Source: Piscinibacter sp. HJYY11 (lineage in GTDB: Bacteria > Pseudomonadota > Gammaproteobacteria > Burkholderiales > Burkholderiaceae_C). Taken from it: a stretch of 64,000 bases of DNA. The notes under the pieces are model-generated. The model was given only the letters and a program-made list of their open reading frames with translations, searched no databases and had not been told where the DNA came from. The stretch lies in contig NZ_JAERQZ010000001.1 in NCBI RefSeq assembly GCF_016735515.1, positions 4,390,746-4,454,745 on the forward strand. The letters are read 5' to 3'. A program made the translations under genes and the position numbers. Positions 30,811-40,623 of this stretch are shown one piece after another; position 1 is the stretch's first letter; each line of letters begins with the position of its first letter.

Positions 30811-33720
30811 ATGCAAACCGTATCCACTCCCACTGCCGGCGCGATCGTCGCTCCGCGTACCGGCTCTGCACCGTCCGGTGCCGCCGTGTCGGCCTACCAG
30901 GGCTACCAGATCATTCGCCGCAACGGTGCGGTCGTCTCGTTCGAGCCCAACAAGATCGCGGTCGCGCTGATGAAGGCCTTCCTGGCCGTGCATGGCACGC
31001 AAGGTGCCGCGTCGGCCAGCGTGCGCGAGACGGTCGATGGCCTGACCGAGTCGGTGGTGCGCGCTTTGCTGCGCTCGCGCCCGGGCGGCGGCACCTTCCA
31101 CATTGAAGACGTGCAAGACCACGTCGAGCTCGGCCTGATGCGCGGGGGCCACCATGAAGTGGCCCGCGCCTACGTGCTCTACCGCGAGCGCCGTTCGCAG
31201 GAGCGTGCCAAGCAGGGCGCGCCGGCCGTCGCCGCCGAGCCCGCTCTCTTCGTGACCGACGGCGGCCAGCGTGTGCCGCTCGACATGGGCCGCCTGCAGA
31301 CGCTGGTCGAGTCCGCCTGCGAAGGCCTGGGCGCCGACGTGAAGCCCGAGCCCATCCTGGCCGAGACCAAGCGCAACCTGTACGACGGCGTGCCCATCGA
31401 CGAAGTGCACAAGGCCGCCATCCTGGCCGCCCGCACCCTGATCGAGAAGGACCCGGGCTACACCCGTGCCACCGCGCGCCTGCTGCTGCACACCATCCGC
31501 AAGGAAATCATCGGCGAGGAGCTGCTTCAGTCCGAGATGCAGACCCGCTACGCCGAGTACTTCCCGACCTTCATCAAGAAGGGCGTGCAGGCCGAGCTGC
31601 TCGACGAAAAGCTGATGCAGTACGACCTGGCCAAGCTGGGCGCCGCGCTCAAGGCCGACCGCGACCTGCAGTTCGACTACCTGGGCCTGCAGACCCTGTA
31701 CGACCGCTACTTCCTGCACGTCAACGACGTGCGCATCGAGATGCCGCAGGCCTTCTACATGCGCGTCGCCATGGGCCTGGCGCTGAACGAGATTGACCGC
31801 GAAGCCCGCGCCATCGAGTTCTACGAAGTGCTGTCGACCTTCGACTTCATGTCGAGCACGCCGACGCTCTTCAACTCGGGCACGCACCGCTCGCAGCTGT
31901 CGAGCTGCTACCTGACGACCGTGGCCGACGACCTCGACGGCATCTATGAAGCGCTGAAGGAAAACGCGCTGCTGTCCAAGTTCGCCGGCGGCCTGGGCAA
32001 TGACTGGACCAACGTGCGCGCCCTCGGCTCGCACATCAAGGGCACCAACGGCAAGAGCCAGGGTGTCGTGCCGTTCCTGAAGGTGGTCAACGACACCGCC
32101 GTGGCCGTGAACCAGGGTGGCAAGCGCAAGGGCGCCGTCTGCGCCTACCTCGAGAGCTGGCACCTCGACATCGAGGAGTTCCTGGAGCTGCGAAAGAACA
32201 CCGGCGACGACCGCCGCCGCACCCACGACATGAACACGGCGAACTGGATTCCCGACCTGTTCATGCGCCGCGTGATGGAAGGAGGCGACTGGACGCTCTT
32301 CTCGCCGTCCACCTGCCCCGACCTGCACGACAAGTTCGGCAAGGCCTTCGAAGAGGCCTACACCGCCTACGAGGCCAAGGCCGCCCGCGGCGAGATCAAG
32401 CTCTTCAAGAAGATGCCGGCCAAGGACCTGTGGCGCCGCATGCTCTCGATGCTGTTCGAGACCGGCCACCCCTGGATCACCTTCAAGGACGCCTGCAACG
32501 TGCGCTCACCCCAGCAGCATGCGGGCGTGGTGCACAGCAGCAATCTCTGCACCGAGATCACGCTCAACACCAACGAGAGCGAGATCGCCGTCTGCAACCT
32601 GGGCTCGGTCAACCTCGTCCATCACCTGAAGGACGGCCCGGACGGCCGCAAGGTCATCGACCACGCCAAGCTGAAGAAGACGGTCGCGACCGCGATGCGC
32701 ATGCTCGACAACGTGATCGACATCAACTACTACGCCGTCAAGAAGGCTCGCGACTCCAACCTGCGCCACCGCCCGGTCGGCCTGGGGATCATGGGCTTCC
32801 AGGACGCGCTGTATGAGCTGCGCACCCCCTACGCTTCGCAAGAGGCGGTGGAGTTCGCCGACCGCTCGATGGAAGCCGTCTGCTACTACGCCTACTGGGC
32901 CTCGACCGAACTGGCGCAGGAGCGTGGCCGCTATTCCAGCTACCGCGGCTCGCTGTGGGACCGCGGCATCCTCCCGCTCGACTCGCTGGAACTGCTGGCC
33001 GAGCAGCGTGGCGGCTACGTCGACGTGGACCGCAGCACCAGCCTCGACTGGAGCCTGCTGCGCAGCCGCATCAGCGAGCACGGCATGCGCAACTCCAACT
33101 GCGTGGCCATCGCCCCGACGGCGACCATCTCCAACATCATCGGCGTCAGTGCCTCGATCGAGCCGAGCTTCGGCAACCTTTCGGTCAAGTCGAACCTGTC
33201 GGGTGAGTTCACCGTCGTCAACGAGTACCTCGTGCGCGACCTGAAGAAGCTCAACCTCTGGGACGACGTGATGGTCATGGACCTCAAGCACTTCGACGGC
33301 TCGCTGCGCCGCATCGACCGTGTGCCCGAGGACCTGAAGGACCTCTACGCCACCGCCTTCGAGATCGAGACGCAGTGGCTGGTCGAGGCCGCGGCACGTC
33401 GCCAGAAGTGGATCGACCAGGCTCAGTCGCTCAACATCTACATGGCCGGCGCCTCGGGCAAGAAGCTCGACGAGACGTACAAGCTGGCGTGGGTGCGTGG
33501 CCTCAAGACCACCTACTACCTGCGCACGATCAGCGCTTCGCAGACCGAGAAGTCGACGGTGAAAGCAGGCCAGCTGAACGCGGTGTCGAGCGGTGCTTCT
33601 TCCTCGATGATCGCCGCGCCAGTCACTGCAATGCCGGCTGCATTGAGCGTCGATGCGGAGCCCGCGACCGATGTGAAGTTCTGCGCGATCGACGACCCGA
33701 CGTGTGAGGCCTGTCAGTGA
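30811..33720 (+). CDS. nrdA: Ribonucleotide reductase class Ia, alpha subunit
   Basis: Catalytic subunit that reduces ribonucleoside diphosphates to deoxy forms. About 969 residues: an N-terminal ATP-cone (about 31-125, YQIIRRNGAVVSFEPNKIAV), a second ATP-cone-like domain (about 141-235, FVTDGGQRVPLDMGRLQTLV), the barrel with SSCYLTT, NLCTEITLNT and ATISNIIG, and a C-terminal thiol relay ending in CAIDDPTCEACQ. The ATG at 30811 has AGGA at proper spacing; an ATG six codons earlier is weaker. Regulated by NrdR (boxes at 30473 and 30504). A large hairpin separates it from nrdB. Confidence 0.96.
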   Translation: MQTVSTPTAGAIVAPRTGSAPSGAAVSAYQGYQIIRRNGAVVSFEPNKIAVALMKAFLAVHGTQGAASASVRETVDGLTESVVRALLRSRPGGGTFHIEDVQDHVELGLMRGGHHEVARAYVLYRERRSQERAKQGAPAVAAEPALFVTDGGQRVPLDMGRLQTLVESACEGLGADVKPEPILAETKRNLYDGVPIDEVHKAAILAARTLIEKDPGYTRATARLLLHTIRKEIIGEELLQSEMQTRYAEYFPTFIKKGVQAELLDEKLMQYDLAKLGAALKADRDLQFDYLGLQTLYDRYFLHVNDVRIEMPQAFYMRVAMGLALNEIDREARAIEFYEVLSTFDFMSSTPTLFNSGTHRSQLSSCYLTTVADDLDGIYEALKENALLSKFAGGLGNDWTNVRALGSHIKGTNGKSQGVVPFLKVVNDTAVAVNQGGKRKGAVCAYLESWHLDIEEFLELRKNTGDDRRRTHDMNTANWIPDLFMRRVMEGGDWTLFSPSTCPDLHDKFGKAFEEAYTAYEAKAARGEIKLFKKMPAKDLWRRMLSMLFETGHPWITFKDACNVRSPQQHAGVVHSSNLCTEITLNTNESEIAVCNLGSVNLVHHLKDGPDGRKVIDHAKLKKTVATAMRMLDNVIDINYYAVKKARDSNLRHRPVGLGIMGFQDALYELRTPYASQEAVEFADRSMEAVCYYAYWASTELAQERGRYSSYRGSLWDRGILPLDSLELLAEQRGGYVDVDRSTSLDWSLLRSRISEHGMRNSNCVAIAPTATISNIIGVSASIEPSFGNLSVKSNLSGEFTVVNEYLVRDLKKLNLWDDVMVMDLKHFDGSLRRIDRVPEDLKDLYATAFEIETQWLVEAAARRQKWIDQAQSLNIYMAGASGKKLDETYKLAWVRGLKTTYYLRTISASQTEKSTVKAGQLNAVSSGASSSMIAAPVTAMPAALSVDAEPATDVKFCAIDDPTCEACQ

Positions 33721-33773
33721 CGTGATGAGTGCTCTGATGGGCGACGCGATGCATCTCGTGTCGTGCTCATCAA

Positions 33774-33831
33774 CGCTTCGCGAGTTGCTGTGCAGCATCG
33801 AATATCGATGCGACACAGCAACAGCGAAGCG
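33774..33831 (+). repeat. Large imperfect inverted repeat (58 bases) between nrdA and nrdB
   Basis: Nested arms pair as follows: CGCTTCGC (33774) with GCGAAGCG (33824); GTTGCTGT (33784) with ACAGCAAC (33815); one G-C pair; a two-base mismatch; GCATCGA (33795) with TCGATGC (33805); loop ATA. About 24 base pairs with only small bulges. No U-tract follows, so it is not a classic terminator. A weaker structure (33724-33771, arms GATGAG/CTCATC) precedes it. Confidence 0.85.
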
Positions 33832-33851
33832 GCCGCAATGTCAATAAGTGC

Positions 33852-33880
33852 TTGGTGTTTAGACACAACACTCCGATAAT
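33852..33880 (+). promoter_or_regulatory. Candidate nrdB promoter
   Basis: TTGGTG (33852-33857), 17 bases, GATAAT (33875-33880). Predicted start near 33887, 16 bases before the nrdB ATG. A GTGT/ACAC inverted repeat lies in the spacer. No NrdR box was found here, unlike nrdA. Confidence 0.55.
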
Positions 33881-33902
33881 TCAACCGCACAGGAAATCCA
33901 CC

Positions 33903-35084
33903 ATGTTGGTTTGGGAAGAAGACCTTAAGCCCTCGAGCAATCACAAGACGAACCCCGCGCAGAGCCTCCCCGTTCAAGCGCGTGTGGCCGTGTCGTCTCC
34001 GGTCTTCGCAGATTCCGTTGCCCCTGTCGCCGCTACCGTTTCCGCTTCGCTGAACACTGCCGACACCCATCGGGTGAAGGCCGCCGACAAGCGCATCATC
34101 AACGGCAAGACCGACGTCAACCAGCTCGTCCCCTTCAAGTACAAGTGGGCCTGGGAGAAGTACCTCGCCACCTGCGCCAACCACTGGATGCCGCAGGAAG
34201 TGAACATGTCGCGCGACATCGCGCTCTGGAAAGACCCGAACGGTCTGACCGAAGACGAGCGTCGCATCATCAAGCGCAACCTCGGCTTCTTCGTCACCGC
34301 CGATTCGCTGGCCGCCAACAACATCGTGCTCGGCACCTACCGGCACATCACCGCGCCCGAGTGCCGCCAGTTCCTGCTGCGCCAGGCCTTCGAAGAAGCG
34401 ATCCACACCCACGCGTATCAGTACATCGTGGAGTCGCTGGGTCTCGACGAAAGCGAGATCTTCAACGCCTACAACGAAGTCAAGTCGATCCGCGACAAGG
34501 ACGAATTCCTGATCCCGTTCATCAACGCGATCATGGACGCCAACTTCCACACCGGCACCCCGGCCAACGACCAGACGCTGCTCAAGTCGCTGATCGTCTT
34601 CGCCTGCCTGATGGAAGGGCTCTTCTTCTACGTCGGCTTCACGCAGATCCTCGCGCTCGGCCGCCAGAACAAGATGACCGGCGCCGCCGAGCAGTACCAG
34701 TACATCCTGCGAGACGAGTCGATGCACTGCAACTTCGGCATCGACCTCATCAACCAGATCAAGTTGGAGAACCCGCATTTGTGGACGGCCGAATTCAAGG
34801 CCGAAATCCGGGCTCTTTTCATGAAAGCAGTTGAGTTGGAATATCGCTACGCTGAAGACACCATGCCGCGCGGCGTGCTGGGCCTCAACGCATCGATGTT
34901 CAAAGGTTATCTGCGTTACATCGCCAACCGGCGGGCCACGCAGATCGGTTTGGAAGAGCTCTTCCCGAACGAGGAAAACCCGTTCCCATGGATGAGCGAA
35001 ATGATTGACCTGAAGAAGGAACGCAACTTCTTCGAGACGCGCGTCATCGAGTACCAATCGGGTGGCGCGCTCTCGTGGGATTGA
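33903..35084 (+). CDS. nrdB: Ribonucleotide reductase class Ia, beta subunit
   Basis: Di-iron/tyrosyl-radical subunit that generates the radical used by NrdA. 393 residues. By alignment to the E. coli pattern the ligands are Asp134 (TADSL), Glu165 and His168 (FEEAIH), Glu238 (LMEGLFFY), and Glu272 and His275 (RDESMH), with radical Tyr172 (IHTHAY). All are present, so it should be an active tyrosyl-radical type. The first 55 residues are an extension rich in Ala, Ser and Val. The ATG at 33903 has AGGAAA upstream. The 182-base gap after nrdA carries a large hairpin and its own promoter candidate. Confidence 0.95.
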   Translation: MLVWEEDLKPSSNHKTNPAQSLPVQARVAVSSPVFADSVAPVAATVSASLNTADTHRVKAADKRIINGKTDVNQLVPFKYKWAWEKYLATCANHWMPQEVNMSRDIALWKDPNGLTEDERRIIKRNLGFFVTADSLAANNIVLGTYRHITAPECRQFLLRQAFEEAIHTHAYQYIVESLGLDESEIFNAYNEVKSIRDKDEFLIPFINAIMDANFHTGTPANDQTLLKSLIVFACLMEGLFFYVGFTQILALGRQNKMTGAAEQYQYILRDESMHCNFGIDLINQIKLENPHLWTAEFKAEIRALFMKAVELEYRYAEDTMPRGVLGLNASMFKGYLRYIANRRATQIGLEELFPNEENPFPWMSEMIDLKKERNFFETRVIEYQSGGALSWD

Positions 35085-35306
35085 CGTTCTACCGGTAGCA
35101 GCAAGCGCGGCAGGTCGTAGTGGCAGATCAAGATTCGCGATGCATTCGATTCACCGACACAGAAGCGGTGAGCAGTGCGTCGCAACCCCATTCACCGGAT
35201 CGGGGCGCCCCTCCTGGGCAGACTTTCGGACGGTGAATAGCTGCGGAGTGTCGACACGTCGTCGGGGCAACGCAGTGCTTTTTCAACTTGATCAAGGAGA
35301 AATGTA

Positions 35307-35777
35307 ATGGCAACTGCAAAGAAACCTGCCGCCAAGAAGGCCGCAGCCAAGAAGCCCGCGGCGAAGAAGGCCGCAGCGAAGAAGCCGGCAGCCAAGAAGG
35401 CCGCCGCCAAGAAGCCGGCAGCCAAGAAGGCCGCGGCTAAGAAGCCGGCAGCCAAGAAGGTTGCGGCCAAGAAGCCGGCAGCCAAGAAGGCTGCAGCGAA
35501 GAAGCCGGCAGCCAAGAAGGCCGCTGCGAAGAAGCCTGCTGCGAAGAAGGCTGCTGCCAAGAAGCCGGCTGCGAAGAAGGCCGCTGCGAAGAAGCCTGCT
35601 GCGAAGAAGGCTGCGAAGAAGCCTGCTGCGAAGAAGGCCAAGAAGCCTGCTGCGAAGAAGGCCGCTGCCGCGCCTGCTGCCCCTGCTGCTGCGAAGCCCG
35701 CTGCAGCAGCTCCGGCGGCCAAGACTGCGCTCAGCCCCGCTGCTGCATGGCCTTTCCCGACGGGCGCCAAGCCCTGA
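35307..35777 (+). CDS. Histone H1-like, lysine/alanine-rich repeat protein (AlgP/Hc2 type)
   Basis: DNA-binding nucleoid protein resembling the C-terminal tail of eukaryotic H1 and Pseudomonas AlgP. 156 residues of low complexity: MATAKK, then nine decapeptides of type [10 protein letters not shown] (the fifth has Val), then a 9-mer and an 8-mer version, then an uncharged Ala/Pro tail ([19 protein letters not shown]) ending WPFPTGAKP. It is intrinsically disordered and highly basic. AAGGAG precedes the ATG. A perfect 10-bp palindrome GTGTCGACAC (35248-35257) lies upstream. It has its own terminator at 35798. Confidence 0.9.
   Translation: MATAKKPAAKKAAAKKPAAKKAAAKKPAAKKAAAKKPAAKKAAAKKPAAKKVAAKKPAAKKAAAKKPAAKKAAAKKPAAKKAAAKKPAAKKAAAKKPAAKKAAKKPAAKKAKKPAAKKAAAAPAAPAAAKPAAAAPAAKTALSPAAAWPFPTGAKP
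35325..35645 (+). repeat. 30-bp tandem coding repeat in the H1-like gene
   Basis: Nine 30-bp units coding [10 protein letters not shown], followed by shortened 27-bp and 24-bp units. Synonymous differences between units (AAGAAGCCGGCA, AAGCCTGCTGCG) show two sequence groups: CCGGCA-rich units early and CCTGCT-rich units late. Such arrays change length by slippage or recombination, so copy number may vary between strains. Confidence 0.93.
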
Positions 35778-35797
35778 GGCGACGAGGTCTCTCGACG

Positions 35798-35823
35798 AAA
35801 CCCGGCTCCGGCCGGGTTTTTTT
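35798..35823 (+). terminator. Rho-independent terminator after the H1-like gene
   Basis: ACCCGGC, loop TCCG, GCCGGGT, followed by at least six T. A perfect 7-bp stem, extended by A-T pairs. The U-tract ends a few bases before the convergent kinase gene stop (35829); a long A-run on the other strand could let it serve both directions. Confidence 0.93.
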
Positions 35824-35828
35824 ATGGG

Positions 35829-36737
35829 TCAGAGCCCCAGCGCGCCGCGGTCGATGACGTGGTTCTGCCCGCCGCGGCAGGCGATCTTGAGCGCACCGAT
35901 GCGGTTGCCGAGCTCGACGCACCGCGTGAGCTCCCAGCCGCGCTCCAGGCCGTACAGCAGGGCGCCGCGGAAGGCATCGCCGCAGCCCGTCGGGTCGACC
36001 ACCTCGGCCGCCTTCACGCCCGCGACATGCGTGCGCTGGCCCTTCTGCCAGACCTCGCAGCCATCGGCGCCGAGCGTGACGATCACGCCCTTCAGGTGTG
36101 AGTTCGACAGTTGCTCCAGCGACTTGCCGGTGCGCTCGCACAGCATGCGGCCTTCGTAGTCGTTCACCGCGACCCAGGTCGCCTGCTGCACGAAGGCGTT
36201 GAGCTCGTCACCGTTGAACATCGGCAGGCCCTGGCCGGGGTCGAAGATGAACGGCACGCCGGCCTTCGCGAACTGCTCGGCGTGCTGCAGCATCGCGTCG
36301 CGTCCGTCGGGGGCGACGATGCCGATCGCGATGTCTTTCCGGCCGGCGGGCACGGTCGTCAGGTGAGCCGACTGCATGGCGCCCGGGTGGAAAGCAGTGA
36401 TCTGGTTGTTGTCCTGGTCGGTGATGATGATGGCCTGAGCGGTGTAGGTCTCGCTGATCGTCCGCACGAACTCCGTGCTCGCGCCCCAGGCCTTGAAGCG
36501 CGCCAGGTAGTCCTGCCCGTCGGCGCCCACGGCGGCCATCACCAGCGGCTCACCACCTAGCTGGCGCAGCGTGTAGGCGATGTTGCCGGCGCAGCCGCCG
36601 AACTCGCGGCGCAGCGTGGGCACGAGGAACGACACGTTCAGGATGTGCACCTGCTCCGGCAGGATCTGCTCGGCGAAGCGCCCCGGGAAGGTGGTGATCG
36701 TGTCGAAGGCGAGCGAGCCGCAGATGAGTGCAGACAT
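35829..36737 (-). CDS. PfkB-family carbohydrate/nucleoside kinase (adenosine kinase-like)
   Basis: Ribokinase-fold kinase. 302 residues with GGCAGNIAYTLRQLGG and the C-terminal active-site motif VDPTGCGDAFRGALLYGL, including the catalytic Asp. Homologues in Burkholderia have been studied as adenosine kinases, but substrate cannot be read from sequence alone. The ATG at 36737 has GGAG upstream. It is the last gene of the long minus-strand run that begins at 47448 and converges on the H1-like gene. Confidence 0.88.
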   Translation of the reverse strand: MSALICGSLAFDTITTFPGRFAEQILPEQVHILNVSFLVPTLRREFGGCAGNIAYTLRQLGGEPLVMAAVGADGQDYLARFKAWGASTEFVRTISETYTAQAIIITDQDNNQITAFHPGAMQSAHLTTVPAGRKDIAIGIVAPDGRDAMLQHAEQFAKAGVPFIFDPGQGLPMFNGDELNAFVQQATWVAVNDYEGRMLCERTGKSLEQLSNSHLKGVIVTLGADGCEVWQKGQRTHVAGVKAAEVVDPTGCGDAFRGALLYGLERGWELTRCVELGNRIGALKIACRGGQNHVIDRGALGL

Positions 36738-36783
36738 GGGTGAACTCCGGAAGGGGGTGAAAAGGGGAATGCCGGTCGGGCCG

Positions 36784-37803
36784 TCAGGGGTAGAAGGCCT
36801 CGACCGTGTAGCCGTTGACGCGGCGAGGATCCGATGAAGAGAACACCAGCTGCAAGGTCGCCTCGCTGCCCGGCGCGAGCACCGGCGGGTTGACGCGGAA
36901 GTCCGCGGGAGCAAGTGCCTTGCGGGCGAGCAGCTGCTCCGCCGAGTCGGTGAGCTCGAGGTCGATCCAGGGCATGGACAGGGTCATCGTGCCGCGGTTG
37001 CGCAGCACGAGCGAGAGCCGATAGCCATTGCCGCCCGGCGCGGGCGACAGGGTGCTGCTGTCGACCACCACGTCGTCGATGCGGCGGGGCGGCTGCAACT
37101 GGCAGCCGAGCCACTCGCAACCCATGGCGAGCGCCGGCCGCGTGGCTGGCCATCGGGCGGCCCAGAGGTCGCGGAAGTGAAAGCCGGCCTGGCCGAGCAG
37201 GACGGCCGCGAGCAGCAGGAACAGCACGCTGAGCAGCACGCGCATCGCGGGGCTGCGCCAGCGCTCGCGCTGCTTGGCCTCCTGCACGAAGCCCGGGCCG
37301 CGGCGTGCGGCTTCAAGCTGGGCCCGCGCCGACTTCACCGACGAGCGGGGAATGCCAGTGCCGCCCCCTGACGCCTTTCGCCGCCGTTCGGATTCGAGCG
37401 GCTGGTCGTCGAGCAAGGCTTCGTTGAAACGCGCTTCGGCGAAGTCGCGCTTGTCGCGGCTCTTGACCGATTGCGCCGGCGTCTGGTCGACGTCAGCCTG
37501 CTCGGGCTGGAAGAAGCGCGAGTGGATGCGGTCGTTGTCGCTGAGCTGGAAGACATCGTCGTCGTCGGGCGGCTCGGACTGCGGGTCGTACGACGCAGCG
37601 ACGGAGGCGGCCGGTGGGGCCGGCGGTGCAGGGGGCGGTTTCCAGTTGGGTGGGGCGTCGCGCTCCAGGTCGAACAGCCCCTCGATCGCGTTGAAGACCT
37701 CGTTGCAGCGGCCGCAGCGCACCCAGCCTTCGGATACCTTGAGCTGGTCTTGAACGACTCGGAAGACGGTGCCGCAGTTGATGCAACGAGTGGCCAGGCT
37801 CAT
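36784..37803 (-). CDS. Zinc-ribbon membrane protein with DUF3426 domain
   Basis: 339 residues: an N-terminal MJ0042-type zinc ribbon (CINCGTVFRVV, then CGRCNEVFNA), a long Pro/Ser/charged linker, one membrane helix (about 173-193, VLLSVLFLLLAAVLLGQAGF), and a DUF3426 domain (from about 205) with the beta-rich pattern YRLSLVLRNRGTM. So the zinc ribbon is cytoplasmic and DUF3426 periplasmic. It sits directly downstream of prmA, an arrangement common in Burkholderiales. Function unknown. Confidence 0.88.
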   Translation of the reverse strand: MSLATRCINCGTVFRVVQDQLKVSEGWVRCGRCNEVFNAIEGLFDLERDAPPNWKPPPAPPAPPAASVAASYDPQSEPPDDDDVFQLSDNDRIHSRFFQPEQADVDQTPAQSVKSRDKRDFAEARFNEALLDDQPLESERRRKASGGGTGIPRSSVKSARAQLEAARRGPGFVQEAKQRERWRSPAMRVLLSVLFLLLAAVLLGQAGFHFRDLWAARWPATRPALAMGCEWLGCQLQPPRRIDDVVVDSSTLSPAPGGNGYRLSLVLRNRGTMTLSMPWIDLELTDSAEQLLARKALAPADFRVNPPVLAPGSEATLQLVFSSSDPRRVNGYTVEAFYP

Positions 37804-37825
37804 GGCGAAATCATGCCATGCCGAT

Positions 37826-38716
37826 TCATGCGCGCCGTTGTGCCGTCATCAGGATCCACCCGTCCTCGGTGTCGCTGACGTCCAGCGCCACCCAGGGGGC
37901 GTAGGCCTCCTTCAGCTCTTCCGCCTGGCGTTCGAGGATGCCGGCGAGCACCAAGTGTCCGCCTGGCTTGACGTGTCCGCACAACAAAGGCGCCAGCAGC
38001 TTCAGCGGTGTGGCGAGGATGTTGGCCAGCACGAGGTCGTACTCGCCCTTCGCCGCATCGGGCAGGCCGGCCTGCAGCGTCACCTGGTTCGCGCTGGCAT
38101 TGGCTTTCGTCGACACCACGGCGGCCGGATCGATGTCGACCGCGTCGATCAGCTGAGCGCCATGCAGCGCCGCACCGATGGCAAGGATGCCCGAGCCGCA
38201 GCCGTAGTCGAGCACGCGAGGCCAGGCTGTCGCGTGCTGCGCCGTCCAGCGCAGGCACATGCGGGTCGTGGGATGTGTGCCGGTGCCGAAGGCGAGGCCG
38301 GGGTCGAGGCGGATGAAGCGCTTCGCTTCGGCGGGCGGCTCGTGCCAGGTCGGCACGATCCAGAAGTCGCGCGTGATGGACACCGGCGAAAACTGCGACT
38401 GCGTGAGCCGCACCCAGTCTTCATCGGGCACCGCCTGCAGCGACTGCACGTGGACGCCTTGCGCCCAGTCTTGCGCCAGCAACAACGTGGCGGCATCGGT
38501 GGCGGTCTCTTCACGCTCGAAGAGCGCCTTCACCACCGAGCGTTGCCAGCCGCCACGCGGCGCCGGCATGCCGGGCTCGCCGAAGAGCGCCTGCTCATGG
38601 GCGGTGTCGGCGTCGGCGTCTTCCACCGAGACCGACAGCGCCTCCAGCTCGTCCATCAGCGCATCGGAGACGGGCTCCACCAGCGCTTCAGGTACGACGA
38701 GCAGCAGCTCCAGCAT
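37826..38716 (-). CDS. prmA: Ribosomal protein L11 methyltransferase PrmA
   Basis: Trimethylates lysines and the N-terminus of ribosomal protein L11. 296 residues: N-terminal substrate-binding domain, then a Rossmann domain with FGTGTHPTTRMCL, VLDYGCGSGILAIGA (SAM binding) and VLANILATPL (NxxxxP-type catalytic loop). It is 3 bases after accC, a standard accB-accC-prmA cluster. Confidence 0.96.
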   Translation of the reverse strand: MLELLLVVPEALVEPVSDALMDELEALSVSVEDADADTAHEQALFGEPGMPAPRGGWQRSVVKALFEREETATDAATLLLAQDWAQGVHVQSLQAVPDEDWVRLTQSQFSPVSITRDFWIVPTWHEPPAEAKRFIRLDPGLAFGTGTHPTTRMCLRWTAQHATAWPRVLDYGCGSGILAIGAALHGAQLIDAVDIDPAAVVSTKANASANQVTLQAGLPDAAKGEYDLVLANILATPLKLLAPLLCGHVKPGGHLVLAGILERQAEELKEAYAPWVALDVSDTEDGWILMTAQRRA

Positions 38717-38719
38717 TGC

Positions 38720-40069
38720 TCAGCGCTTGTGGTGCGACATCCAGCCCTCGAGGTAATGGATGCTGGTTCCACCCTCGATGAACTTCGCGTCGGCCATCAG
38801 CTCGCGATGCAGCGGGATGTTGGTGAGGATGCCCTCGACCACCGTCTCCGACAGTGCGATGCGCATGCGCGCGAGTGCCTGGTCGCGTGTGTCGCCGTGG
38901 GTGATGATCTTGCCGATCATCGAGTCGTAGTTCGGCGGCACGAAGTAGTTGGTGTACGCATGCGAGTCGACCCGCACACCGGGCCCGCCCGGCGCGTGCC
39001 AGGTCGTGATGCGGCCGGGCGAGGGGGTGAACTTGTACGGGTCTTCGGCGTTCACGCGGCACTCGATGGCGTGGCCGCGCATCTGGATCTGCCGCTGCGT
39101 GAAGGGCAGCTTCTCGCCGGCGGCCACGCGGATCTGCATCTGCACGATGTCGACGCCGGTCACGAGCTCGGTCACCGGGTGCTCCACCTGCACGCGGGTG
39201 TTCATCTCGATGAAGTAGAACTCGCCGTTCTCGTACAGGAACTCGAAGGTGCCGGCACCGCGGTAGCCGATCTTCTTGCAGGCGGCGGCGCAGCGCTCGC
39301 CGATGCGCTCGATCACGCGGCGCGGGATGCCCGGCGCCGGCGCTTCCTCGATGATCTTCTGGTGACGGCGCTGCATGGAGCAGTCACGCTCGCCCAGCCA
39401 GACGGCGTTCTTGTGCTCGTCGGCCAGCACCTGGATCTCGATGTGGCGCGGGTTCTCGAGGAATTTCTCCATGTAGACCGCCGGGTTGCCGAAGGCGGCG
39501 CCCGCTTCGGCCTTGGTGGTCTGCACCGCGTGCAGCAGCGCGGCTTCTGTGTGCACCACGCGCATGCCGCGGCCACCGCCGCCGCCGGCGGCCTTGATGA
39601 TCACCGGGTAGCCCACCGCACGGCCGATCTTGACGATCTCCTTCGGGTCGTCGGGCAGCGCGCCTTCCGAGCCGGGCACGCAGGGCACGCCCGACTTGAT
39701 CATGGCCTGCTTGGCCGAGACCTTGTCGCCCATGATGCGGATCGACTCGGGCGTCGGGCCGATGAAGGTGAAGCCGCTTTGCTCCACACGTTCGGCGAAG
39801 TCGGCGTTCTCGGACAGGAAGCCGTAGCCGGGGTGAATGGCTTCGGCGTCGGTCACCTCGGCGGTCGAGATGATCGCCGGCATGTTGAGGTAGCTCTGGG
39901 CCGAGGCGGCCGGGCCGATGCACACGGCCTCGTCGGCGAGCTTCACGTATTTCGCGTCGCGGTCGGCTTCAGAGTAGACGACGACCGACTTGACGCCCAT
40001 CTCCCGGCACGCGCGCTGGATGCGCAGTGCGATCTCGCCTCGGTTGGCGATGAGAATTTTCTTGAACAT
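38720..40069 (-). CDS. accC: Acetyl-CoA carboxylase, biotin carboxylase subunit
   Basis: ATP-dependent carboxylation of biotin on AccB, first half of malonyl-CoA synthesis. 449 residues, standard length: [20 protein letters not shown]-grasp loop [45 protein letters not shown] and the C-terminal biotin carboxylase domain. It starts 10 bases after accB. Confidence 0.98.
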   Translation of the reverse strand: MFKKILIANRGEIALRIQRACREMGVKSVVVYSEADRDAKYVKLADEAVCIGPAASAQSYLNMPAIISTAEVTDAEAIHPGYGFLSENADFAERVEQSGFTFIGPTPESIRIMGDKVSAKQAMIKSGVPCVPGSEGALPDDPKEIVKIGRAVGYPVIIKAAGGGGGRGMRVVHTEAALLHAVQTTKAEAGAAFGNPAVYMEKFLENPRHIEIQVLADEHKNAVWLGERDCSMQRRHQKIIEEAPAPGIPRRVIERIGERCAAACKKIGYRGAGTFEFLYENGEFYFIEMNTRVQVEHPVTELVTGVDIVQMQIRVAAGEKLPFTQRQIQMRGHAIECRVNAEDPYKFTPSPGRITTWHAPGGPGVRVDSHAYTNYFVPPNYDSMIGKIITHGDTRDQALARMRIALSETVVEGILTNIPLHRELMADAKFIEGGTSIHYLEGWMSHHKR

Positions 40070-40079
40070 GGCCCGCGCC

Positions 40080-40556
40080 TTATTCGATGACGAACAAGGG
40101 CTGCCCGAATTCCACGGCCTGGCCGTTCTGTGCCAGCACCTGCGTCACCGTGCCGGCCTTGTCGGCCTCGATCTCGTTCATGATCTTCATCGCTTCGATG
40201 ATGCAGATCGGGTCGCCTTCCTTGACCACCGTGCCGACCGTGGCGAAGGGCTTGGCGCCAGGGCTGGCCGCACCGTAGAAGGTGCCGACCATCGGCGACT
40301 TGACGATGTGGCCGGTCGGGGCGGCAGGGGCAGCTTCGGGGGCCGGCGCGGCGACCGGCGCTGCGGCCGCCACCGGTGCGGCGGCTGCGACCTGCGGGGG
40401 CGCCGCCTGGTAGACCACCGGCTGGGCGGCCACGGCCACGGCGGCCGGGTCGCTCTTGACGATGCGCACCTTGCCATCGGCTTCAGTGATCTCAAGCTCG
40501 GAGATGTTCGATTCAGACACCAAGTCGATCAGCGTCTTCAGTTTGCGCAGGTCCAT
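40080..40556 (-). CDS. accB: Acetyl-CoA carboxylase biotin carboxyl carrier protein
   Basis: Carries the biotin between AccC and carboxyltransferase. 158 residues: an N-terminal domain ([17 protein letters not shown]), an Ala/Pro-rich flexible linker (about 55-85) and a C-terminal biotinyl domain with the modified Lys in [18 protein letters not shown] precedes the start. It follows aroQ by 67 bases. Confidence 0.98.
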   Translation of the reverse strand: MDLRKLKTLIDLVSESNISELEITEADGKVRIVKSDPAAVAVAAQPVVYQAAPPQVAAAAPVAAAAPVAAPAPEAAPAAPTGHIVKSPMVGTFYGAASPGAKPFATVGTVVKEGDPICIIEAMKIMNEIEADKAGTVTQVLAQNGQAVEFGQPLFVIE

Positions 40557-40623
40557 GTGTTCTCCAACTCCTGTCGTTATGGGGCGGCCGATCGCCAGCG
40601 AGGGCGACGTGCCGGGTCAGGCC

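Noticed and set aside
30673..32469. Antisense reading of 598 codons opposite nrdA
   Set aside because: Shadow of the nrdA coding sequence; no motif and no ribosome-binding site.
35325..35645. Tandem repeats as a CRISPR array
   Set aside because: The units are contiguous 30-bp coding repeats without spacers and code a Lys/Ala decapeptide. No cas genes nearby.
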